Positions 6,127 through 11,667 of a stretch of 11,667 nucleotides of DNA are shown here, piece by piece; position 1 is the stretch's first letter, and each line of letters begins with the position of its first letter. The DNA lies in NCBI GenBank assembly GCA_021781625.1, contig JAJXWL010000036.1, positions 1-11,667 on the forward strand. Reading direction: 5' to 3'. Source of the stretch: a bacterium. GTDB taxonomy: Bacteria > Spirochaetota > Spirochaetia > JABEVK01. The position numbers and the translations under genes are program-made. Under the pieces are notes generated by a model, which saw only the letters and a program-made list of their open reading frames with translations, was not told the DNA's origin and searched no databases.

Positions 6127-7667
6127 TAGCCTTTGCCCTGCTAGGGGTTTTAGGGCTAGGCTGTCGCACATTTACGCCTGTGTCTCGGGTTTACGCTACT
6201 TGGCCATTGCCCAGTGTTGTAGACAAAGCTCAAGAAGCCCTCAAAGAAGGTAAACTTTCGAGGGCGGCGGTTTTACTATTAAATGCCGATGAAGATTCTG
6301 CACAGAAACACAAAGTTCAAGAAGAGCTGATAGCGGCCCTCAAAAAAAAGAACACCGAAGATGATAAGCGCACCGCTGAGCTTTTAGAGGGCGACCCTTT
6401 AAAGGCTTTTGAAAAAAACGAAACCAAACTATCACCTTCCTGGCCTCCTGCGCCTCCCGCAGACCTCACGGGCCAAGGCGGCCCGGAACGCTGGTTACAA
6501 GGTACTGCCACGGTAATGGTCAATCGCGGTCTGCGTTTTGTGAACGGGGCAGCTATGCCGGATATTGTCCTTGGCAGTGGGTTTTTCATAACTAAAGATG
6601 GGTATTTGCTTACCAACCACCATGTGATCGCCAGTATGGTTGATCCCGACTACAAAGGTTACGCAAAACTAACCATCAAATTGCCTAATTCGCGAGGAGA
6701 GAGTCTTCCTGCCCGTGTTGTGTCTTGGGACCTCAACCACGACCTCGCGTTGTTAAAAGTTGAGTATCACCCCCAGTATGTTTTTCAATTTGCTCCCAAC
6801 AGCCCATTGATTCCTGGTCAACAAGTGACTGCCCTAGGCTCGCCGGGTGGTCTTGATGCCACCGTCACCCAGGGAATCGTCTCGGCAACCAAAAGGCCCC
6901 TTCTTCCGATGGGAAATGTTATTCAAGTCGATGTGCCTGTTAACCCAGGAAACAGCGGCGGACCTTTAGTGAATGATCAAGGCCAGGTAGTTGGTATTGT
7001 TTTTGCTGGTATTCAGCAGTTTCAAGGGGTCAACTTTGCCATCCCCGGCGAAGTCATTCGAAAGGTGTTGCCTTTGCTCAAAGCTTCTCAAGGAGAAATT
7101 TCTGTTCCATGGATTGGGGCAGGGGTCAATGAGGATATGCGGGGGTTAGAAGTAAGCTATGTCCTCCCTGAAAGCCCCGCCGATTGGGCTGGGCTCAAAT
7201 TTGGCGATCGCATCCTTAAGTTTGCAGGTGTCAAAGTCAATGATGTTTCGACTATCCAGTCCATTGTCTTATCCTACGGAGAAAATGCTGTCATTCCCAT
7301 TGAAATATCCCGCCATGGTAAAAAGAAAACCCTCTGGTGTACCTTCCAAAAACGTCCCGACTATCCATTGAAAAAGGCCGTGGAAACTGATTTAACAGCC
7401 AATATTTTGCCCTTGGCGTTTGGGTTTTCGGTGGATGACGTGGGGACTCCTGTTGATCAGAACTTTCGGGTTGTTAGTGTGTTCGCTGGTTCAGCTGGTG
7501 ATCAGCTTGGGTTATCGCCTGGTGATCCTGTGATCGTCAAACAAGCTGTCCTCGATGAACGCGACAAGGCCTACGTGGTTCTCTTGGATATCAAGAAGAA
7601 GTTAGGCGGCTACCTCGAAAGTATGATCCAACTGGGCGCTCCCCTGACCGCCCGGCAGATGATTTAA
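6102..7667 (+). CDS. HtrA/DegP-like trypsin-type serine protease, predicted lipoprotein with two PDZ domains
   Basis: Predicted envelope quality-control protease. Numbering from GTG 6102 gives 521 residues. A hydrophobic signal ends in lipobox LGLG-C, with Cys21 as lipidation site. Residues about 22-130 form a charged helical linker, with a Pro-rich hinge. The protease domain has the intact triad: His174 in TNHHV, Asp214 in NHDLALLKV, Ser285 in GNSGGPL. Two PDZ-like domains follow, about residues 335-430 and 445-521. The start is uncertain. ATG 5985 has a strong AGGAGG (5969-5974) but would overlap the upstream gene by 142 bases and adds a stretch rich in AGG, CGA and AGA arginine codons; TTG 6030 is another option. 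GTG 6102 gives a normal-length lipoprotein signal and a 25-base overlap, but its n-region is uncharged and its ribosome binding site (AGG, 6089-6091) weak. Confidence 0.9.
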   Translation: MGNPALVLVAFALLGVLGLGCRTFTPVSRVYATWPLPSVVDKAQEALKEGKLSRAAVLLLNADEDSAQKHKVQEELIAALKKKNTEDDKRTAELLEGDPLKAFEKNETKLSPSWPPAPPADLTGQGGPERWLQGTATVMVNRGLRFVNGAAMPDIVLGSGFFITKDGYLLTNHHVIASMVDPDYKGYAKLTIKLPNSRGESLPARVVSWDLNHDLALLKVEYHPQYVFQFAPNSPLIPGQQVTALGSPGGLDATVTQGIVSATKRPLLPMGNVIQVDVPVNPGNSGGPLVNDQGQVVGIVFAGIQQFQGVNFAIPGEVIRKVLPLLKASQGEISVPWIGAGVNEDMRGLEVSYVLPESPADWAGLKFGDRILKFAGVKVNDVSTIQSIVLSYGENAVIPIEISRHGKKKTLWCTFQKRPDYPLKKAVETDLTANILPLAFGFSVDDVGTPVDQNFRVVSVFAGSAGDQLGLSPGDPVIVKQAVLDERDKAYVVLLDIKKKLGGYLESMIQLGAPLTARQMI

Positions 7668-7700
7668 TTCCGATGATTTTGTGGCGTCACCAGTTTAAGG
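7668..7700. other. convergent junction without a recognisable terminator
   Basis: These 33 bases separate the stop codons of the plus-strand protease gene and minus-strand xseB. The only self-complementarity I find is a 3-bp stem around GTGGCGTCAC (7681-7690). There is no T-tract on either strand in the right place. The octamer GATGATTT occurs twice (7658-7665 and 7672-7679). Termination here must be factor-dependent or occur within the opposing gene. Confidence 0.5.
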
Positions 7701-7934
7701 TCAAACATCAGAAAACAAATCGAAGGTGGGTTCGCTTTCTGGTGTTTGCTCTGCAGGACCATTAAGCAGAATTTCTACCTTCTTTTCCATTTTCTCAAGG
7801 TCTTTTTCGAGACCTTTGGCAAGCTTGATGCCCTCTTCGAATTGCACCATAGCATCCGAAAGTGTTAACTGGGGTGTCTTTAAGCTTTCGGTAATCTTTT
7901 CAAGGCGTTCCAGCCGTTCTTCAAAGTTTTTCAT
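7701..7934 (-). CDS. xseB: exodeoxyribonuclease VII small subunit
   Basis: Small subunit of exonuclease VII, which with XseA digests single-stranded DNA from both ends into oligonucleotides. The 77 residues match the family size. The N-terminal FEERLERLEKITESL and the following LTLSDAMVQFEEGIKLAKGLEKDLE form the conserved helical hairpin, and the C-terminus is a short acidic tail ending TFDLFSDV. I chose ATG 7934 (MKNFEE) rather than ATG 7955, because GAGGAG lies immediately upstream at 7939-7944 and the seven extra residues (MPPSRSR) are not family-like. The start overlaps the 3' end of xseA by 14 bases, so the subunits are probably translationally coupled. Confidence 0.95.
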   Translation of the reverse strand: MKNFEERLERLEKITESLKTPQLTLSDAMVQFEEGIKLAKGLEKDLEKMEKKVEILLNGPAEQTPESEPTFDLFSDV

Positions 7935-9141
7935 GCGACTCCTCGACGGCGGCATTCACAAAACCGTCCTTCCATTGAATAGTCAGGCGCTGAGTTTCCC
8001 GGGCCTGTTCAGCGCTGGTGACGGCGCGGTTGTTATGAGTAACAAAGGCAAAACCCCGATCAAGAACCTGTCCTGGGTTGAGTGCCTGTAGAGTGTTGTA
8101 GGCTAAGGTCCAACGGTTTTTTAACTGGGTGGATTTTTCTTGCCACGCCTTCAGGAGGTTGTCCTTTGCGTCGTCTAACCGTTGGGAGCGTGGTTGAAGC
8201 AGTCGCTCAAAGGTGACTTCAAGCCGGTCAGCCCGGTAGTCGCTTAATGCCGCGCGAGTGCGCTCCAAACGTGAGCTGATAGTTTGTTCTAGTTGAGCAT
8301 GAAAGCCTGCCAGGCTTTCTTTTAGCTCTCGCCAGGGGCGGCTGAGCCATTCTGCGGCGGCCGTTGGAGTTGGACAACGTAAATCGGCAGCCCAGTCACA
8401 CAACGGAGAGTCGGTTTCGTGCCCCACCGCGCTGATGATGGGTATACTGCTGGAGGCAACAGCCCGAACCACACCTTCGTCTGAAAAAGCTAAAAGATCC
8501 TCAAAGGATCCGCCCCCTCGACCGACGATTAAAACGTCCGCGAGTTGGTGGGTGTTGACGTATTCGATCATTTTACTTATGCGTTCAGGAGCTTCAGCAC
8601 CCTGAACGCTAACAGGAAACACACGAACCTTGGTCGGTAGCGTATTTTGACGAAAGATCCGTAACATATCTTGCAAAGCGGCTGCCGCTGAACTTGTAAC
8701 CAGACCTATGACTTGGGGGTACGGCGGAATTGGCTTTCTGTGCGCGGGATCAAATAGCCCTTCTTGTGCCAACTTTTGCTTTAGTCGTTCTAGGCGGGCC
8801 AAAATGTCCCCGAGTCCTGCGGCTTCTAAGCGCGAAATGACGAACTGATACTGTCCCTGGGGTTCATAAACCGAAAGGCGTCCCCAAACTCTCACCCTGT
8901 CGCCGTCAGATGGTGGAGGAGTCGAGGCGCGGGCTGCCCACGAAAACCAAACCGCCTTAATAAGCGCAGTGTCATCCTTGAGCGAAAAATAAAGATGCTT
9001 GCCCGAAGTATTTCTGAGTCCTGAAACCTCACCTTCTACCACGAGATCAGAAAACCCTGACTCGAGAAGTTCTTTTACTTCTGCGGTCAACTGGCTGACA
9101 GTCAAAGCTGGGACTGTCTGTGAGGATTGCGAGAACGCCAT
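7921..9141 (-). CDS. xseA: exodeoxyribonuclease VII large subunit
   Basis: Catalytic subunit of exonuclease VII. Numbering from ATG 9141 (406 residues). The N-terminal OB fold begins with LTVSQLTAEVKELLES and contains VVEGEVSG and GKHLYFSLKD. The catalytic domain carries VTSSAAAALQDML, GRGGGSFEDLLAF (207-219), ISAVGHETD (236-244) and the ADLR.PTPTAAAEWL block. A coiled-coil-rich C-terminus ends in LNPGQVLDRGFAFV. A TTG at 9186 would add 15 residues. ATG 9141 is preferred because it gives the usual short lead before LTVSQL, but neither start has a clear ribosome binding site. It overlaps xseB by 14 bases. Confidence 0.95.
   Translation of the reverse strand: MAFSQSSQTVPALTVSQLTAEVKELLESGFSDLVVEGEVSGLRNTSGKHLYFSLKDDTALIKAVWFSWAARASTPPPSDGDRVRVWGRLSVYEPQGQYQFVISRLEAAGLGDILARLERLKQKLAQEGLFDPAHRKPIPPYPQVIGLVTSSAAAALQDMLRIFRQNTLPTKVRVFPVSVQGAEAPERISKMIEYVNTHQLADVLIVGRGGGSFEDLLAFSDEGVVRAVASSSIPIISAVGHETDSPLCDWAADLRCPTPTAAAEWLSRPWRELKESLAGFHAQLEQTISSRLERTRAALSDYRADRLEVTFERLLQPRSQRLDDAKDNLLKAWQEKSTQLKNRWTLAYNTLQALNPGQVLDRGFAFVTHNNRAVTSAEQARETQRLTIQWKDGFVNAAVEESHEKL
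7939..7944 (-). promoter_or_regulatory. ribosome binding site of xseB
   Basis: GAGGAG on the minus strand, four bases before ATG 7934 and inside the last codons of xseA. It decides between the two possible xseB starts. Confidence 0.75.
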
Positions 9142-9244
9142 AGCGTTATCGTAGCGTTTTTTCTGGCCGTCGTCTATGATTGGCAAAGGTTGTGTACTTT
9201 CACGACTTGTCCAAACCTAAGAATCCGCCGATGATAGGAGCGTC
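9142..9244. promoter_or_regulatory. divergent spacer between xseA and the spiro-SPASM-like gene
   Basis: The only place in the window where two transcription units start back to back, so it should hold both promoters. A -10-like TATGAT lies at 9175-9180 on the plus strand without a convincing -35 at the right distance. On the minus strand TTGGAC (9209-9214) resembles a -35, but no good -10 follows. AGGAG at 9236-9240 is the ribosome binding site for ATG 9245. The heptamer TAGCGTT repeats at 9141-9147 and 9152-9158. Promoter assignments are weak. Confidence 0.4.
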
Positions 9245-10747
9245 ATGAAAACCTTAGCCCTCATCTCGGCTTTAGCTCCAAAGCGCGTTACCAATTTGTT
9301 GGGGGGGAAACCCTTCGACCAATGGATTGACGCCGCTCTTACCCAAGCTTTGGGGCCCGTACCTCGTTTTTGGTTGGAGAATGCCGATTCCCCCCTGTCG
9401 TGGCTACCCGAGGGAGTACGCCGCATTGTCCCCGCAGAACCTGCTGGGCTGGAACGTACAGTTGAAAAGCTGGCCGAGGGCTATGACGAGATTTTATGGC
9501 TCGAAGCAGATGAACCCTTAATCCGCCCCGATTTGATTAGTCGTTTGCTTGACTTACATCGTGACTACCGCGCCGAATACACGTTTGCGGACGGTTATCC
9601 TTTAGGACTCGCCCCCGAGGTGCTTCATCCCCGCATCATCCCGACGCTCAGACGTTTTGCCGAAAAGAAACAGACGGAGAAATCCTCCGAGAGTACCCTG
9701 CGTTCCCCCTGGTTCGACCTGATATCTCAAGACATCAACGCCTTTGATATCGAGACGGACCTGTCTCCTGTCGATTTACGGGCAGAGCGCATCAGTTTTC
9801 GCGCCGATTCCTTGCGTCAAAAGATTTTCCTTGAGAGGTGGCTCGAAAAAGCACAAGGTCCTTTAATCCCCTTGTTAGAAGATTTGCGTGATAGCCCGTT
9901 GAAACGCCGCACGTTGCCAGCAACCTTACAGCTTCAAATCGCGACGGGGGTACGTCAGTTGCCCGTTTGGTCCCCCCTTCAGCTTTTTTACCCAAATGCC
10001 TTAAGTTCGCGAGAATACTTAGACGAAGCTCTGTTTCAAAAATGGGTTTCTAGCGCCTTGGCGTGGGCTGGTGACCTTACCCTCATGCCTTCATTTTGGG
10101 GTGAACCGTCTTTACACCCTCGTGTTAAAGAGCTTTTTCTCGAGGCGTTATCGCATAACGATTTACGCTTGGTGGTTGAAACCTCCGGCCTAGGCTGGAG
10201 GGACGAGGACTTGGCCGATTTGGCTCAAGTGGCCAGGGACCGCCTCGATTGGATCGTCGAGCTAGACAGTCAAAACCCCGAAACCTACCAGAGGTTGAGA
10301 GGCGAGGGCTTCGAAGAGGCCCAAGCCTTTACCCAGAAAACCTTGAAAGGGTTTCCTGGTCATGTTTGGCCTCAGACAGTGCGGATGAAAGAAACTGAAG
10401 AAGAAACCGAGGGCTTCTATCGGTTCTGGAAAGAGCAGGCGGGGCAAGCGATTATTCTCAAATACAATTCTTTTGGGGGCCGTATCCCAGAACGAAAACC
10501 TGCGGATCTGTCACCCTGGAAAAGACTGCCTTGTTGGCACCTCCAGCGGGATTTAGCCGTCTTTCGTGATGGCACTGTGGTTCCCTGTCGCGACGCCTGG
10601 CATCAAAATTTAGTTTTAGGAAATCTTCACACTGATACATGGGAAGTAATCTGGGGAGCCAGCGGCCAATTGTTGCAGGAGCACGCCCAAGAAATTTATC
10701 CTGAGGTCTGTAGGAACTGCGATGAATACTACACGTTCTTCTTCTGA
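9245..10747 (+). CDS. spiro-SPASM-like protein: SpsF-like N-terminus, radical-SAM-like domain lacking its cysteines, C-terminal SPASM domain
   Basis: A 500-residue three-part protein. Residues about 1-200 resemble SpsF/CMP-Kdo-type nucleotidyltransferases: LGGKPFDQWI (19-28), EADEPLIRPDLI (87-98), and GYPLGLAPEVLHP (117-129). Residues about 222-415 look like a radical SAM barrel: strand LQLQIATG, FWGEPSLHP (284-292, the GEP motif) and VVETSG (310-315). The CX3CX2C cluster site reads Val236, Pro240, Ser243. Residues about 428-495 are SPASM-like: Cys430, GTVVPC (443-448), then Cys489 and Cys492. These are the only cysteines in the protein, enough for one iron-sulfur cluster. AGGAG (9236-9240) supports the start. 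I recall this architecture as spirochaete-specific; the substrate is unknown to me. It overlaps the next, glycosyltransferase-like gene by 26 bases, suggesting joint work on a sugar or surface modification. Confidence 0.85.
   Translation: MKTLALISALAPKRVTNLLGGKPFDQWIDAALTQALGPVPRFWLENADSPLSWLPEGVRRIVPAEPAGLERTVEKLAEGYDEILWLEADEPLIRPDLISRLLDLHRDYRAEYTFADGYPLGLAPEVLHPRIIPTLRRFAEKKQTEKSSESTLRSPWFDLISQDINAFDIETDLSPVDLRAERISFRADSLRQKIFLERWLEKAQGPLIPLLEDLRDSPLKRRTLPATLQLQIATGVRQLPVWSPLQLFYPNALSSREYLDEALFQKWVSSALAWAGDLTLMPSFWGEPSLHPRVKELFLEALSHNDLRLVVETSGLGWRDEDLADLAQVARDRLDWIVELDSQNPETYQRLRGEGFEEAQAFTQKTLKGFPGHVWPQTVRMKETEEETEGFYRFWKEQAGQAIILKYNSFGGRIPERKPADLSPWKRLPCWHLQRDLAVFRDGTVVPCRDAWHQNLVLGNLHTDTWEVIWGASGQLLQEHAQEIYPEVCRNCDEYYTFFF
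10712..10715 (+). promoter_or_regulatory. ribosome binding site of the glycosyltransferase-like gene
   Basis: AGGA inside the last codons of the spiro-SPASM-like gene, six bases before ATG 10722. It supports a start that overlaps the upstream gene by 26 bases rather than a later one. Confidence 0.6.
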
Positions 10748-11666
10748 CCGTCCGGCGTATACGGTTTTACCAGCAAAGTCGCCGGTACATCCCCCGGTCG
10801 AGCTTTCGGTCATTCTCTTAAACCGTTCCAGCTGGATTTTTCGGCCCGAGGTGTTAGATCAGCTGTTATCTTTGGGTTTTGCCGATATTTTGAGTGTTGA
10901 AACTCTGCCGGTGAAATTTGATGCTGAGGCGTTAGCTGATGTTCATCCCCAACTTCGCTTTTTACTGTTAACAGAACCGTTGACACCAGGGGAACAACTA
11001 AATTTGGCCGCCGCAGAAGTTTGGGGTGACAAGTTCTTGGTGCTTTGGGATGACCAACGTCTCGCCGATACCTTTTCACTAGCAAAGGCAGGGGCCTTTT
11101 TATCGGCAACGGAGCTTTGTCTGTGCCCCGAATTACGCGGGAGCGACGGTGTGCCTTTGCCGACTCGTGCCGTTCCTGCTCGGGAGGGGGGGCGGTTTCG
11201 TCTGCTCTCTTTGCCCGCTGAAACAGGTACAGAAGGTACACTTTTCCCTTATGACTATACGGGTATTTACGACCGCAGAAAATTTTTGCAGAGTGGTGGC
11301 TTTGATTCTAAGCTCTCCAACCATCACTGGCAAAAAGTCGACTGGGGTACACGTGTACGCCTTTGGGGTGAGCGAATTTGTTGTGCCCCCTTTCGGATTG
11401 AGTACAGGGCTGAGCTACCCGTTGAAAATGTGTCATACGAAGACTCATACCGTTGGTTCTATCTTAAGAACCTGGCGCTACGTTTTAATGGCGAGTCAGG
11501 GGAACTGTCGTGGTTTCGTTTTCCGTCCTTTCTGCTTCATAGTGCCTGGGTACCCTGGAAAGCCTTTCGTGTTTTTCGTGAGGTTCACCAGTGGGTTTTC
11601 GAACATAAATTCCGCTTTAAGATGGATTCTCGCGGGTTGGTTGAATTGTGGGGTGAGGAAGAATGA
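10722..11666 (+). CDS. putative GT2-like glycosyltransferase, diverged
   Basis: A 314-residue cytosolic protein with no signal peptide or clear membrane segment. Evidence for a GT-A/GT2 fold: ELSVILLNR at the first strand (27-35), LNLAAAEVWGDKFLVLWDD (93-111) matching the 'N.A...A.G.y..flDdD' segment with Asp110/Asp111 in the metal-binding position, and GGFDSKL...WQKVDWGTRVRLWGERI (192-219), the usual acceptor-side block with Asp207. The first nucleotide-binding motif (normally VVDDGS-like) is not recognisable; that region reads DILSVETLPVKF (55-66). The residues after 240 are aromatic and basic, without a known motif. The start overlaps the spiro-SPASM-like gene and the stop overlaps a likely further gene. 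Donor and acceptor are unknown. It could be an inactive or non-glycosyltransferase member of the fold. Confidence 0.72.
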   Translation: MNTTRSSSDRPAYTVLPAKSPVHPPVELSVILLNRSSWIFRPEVLDQLLSLGFADILSVETLPVKFDAEALADVHPQLRFLLLTEPLTPGEQLNLAAAEVWGDKFLVLWDDQRLADTFSLAKAGAFLSATELCLCPELRGSDGVPLPTRAVPAREGGRFRLLSLPAETGTEGTLFPYDYTGIYDRRKFLQSGGFDSKLSNHHWQKVDWGTRVRLWGERICCAPFRIEYRAELPVENVSYEDSYRWFYLKNLALRFNGESGELSWFRFPSFLLHSAWVPWKAFRVFREVHQWVFEHKFRFKMDSRGLVELWGEEE

Positions 11667-11667
11667 C
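11663..11667 (+). CDS. possible start of the next gene, cut by the window end
   Basis: The glycosyltransferase stop sits in ATGA (ATG 11663-11665), the same overlap used at tilS/ftsH and at ftsH/4507 in this window. GAGG at 11655-11658 precedes it by four bases. Only one complete codon is visible, so nothing can be said about the product. Confidence 0.35.

Noticed and set aside
7726..8091. Plus-strand 121-codon open frame across xseB and the end of xseA
   Set aside because: It is antisense to two clearly conserved genes, has no recognisable domain, and looks like a composition shadow.
10810..11241. Minus-strand 143-codon open frame opposite the glycosyltransferase-like gene
   Set aside because: Basic low-information translation with no start signal; the plus-strand frame has GT2 motifs and a ribosome binding site.
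1..11667. CRISPR arrays, insertion sequences, prophage or toxin-antitoxin modules
   Set aside because: No regularly spaced direct repeats, transposase or integrase motifs, or paired small genes were seen; nearly all of the window is accounted for by conserved genes.

Overview
The window is compact bacterial chromosome of roughly balanced base composition, tightly packed with housekeeping and envelope genes. I see no insertion sequence, prophage, CRISPR array or other sign of transfer. The best lineage clue is the gene at 9245-10747. It joins an SpsF-like nucleotidyltransferase-type N-terminus to a radical-SAM-like domain and a C-terminal SPASM domain, an architecture I associate from memory with the spirochaete-specific 'spiro-SPASM' family. 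A Treponema/Spirochaeta-like member of the Spirochaetota is therefore the most likely source. This is inference, not proven by the sequence alone.

Region 1 (1-7667, plus strand) is one run with essentially no free intergenic space: tRNA-Gln(TTG), rplY (L25/Ctc), pth, tilS, ftsH, a secreted repeat protein of unknown function, and an HtrA/DegP-like lipoprotein protease. Most gene-to-gene junctions overlap, so the protein genes are probably co-transcribed and translationally coupled. The theme is translation and protein quality control: a ribosomal protein, recycling of peptidyl-tRNA, tRNA-Ile lysidine modification, membrane proteolysis by FtsH and envelope proteolysis by the HtrA-like protein. 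The order rplY-pth...tilS-ftsH resembles a condensed form of the Bacillus subtilis ctc-spoVC...tilS-hprT-ftsH neighbourhood.

Region 2 (7701-9141, minus strand) is xseA-xseB, encoding both subunits of exonuclease VII. It converges on the protease gene with a 33-base gap and no visible terminator.

Region 3 (9245-11666, plus strand) diverges from xseA across a roughly 100-base spacer. It holds the spiro-SPASM-like gene and an overlapping GT2-like glycosyltransferase gene, and the last bases suggest a further overlapping gene. The most interesting signal is here. The radical-SAM-like domain has V, P and S where the cluster-binding CX3CX2C cysteines should lie, and the protein's only four cysteines all fall in the SPASM domain. 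The partner glycosyltransferase also has an atypical nucleotide-binding region. Together they look like a sugar- or surface-modification pair built from remodelled enzyme folds.
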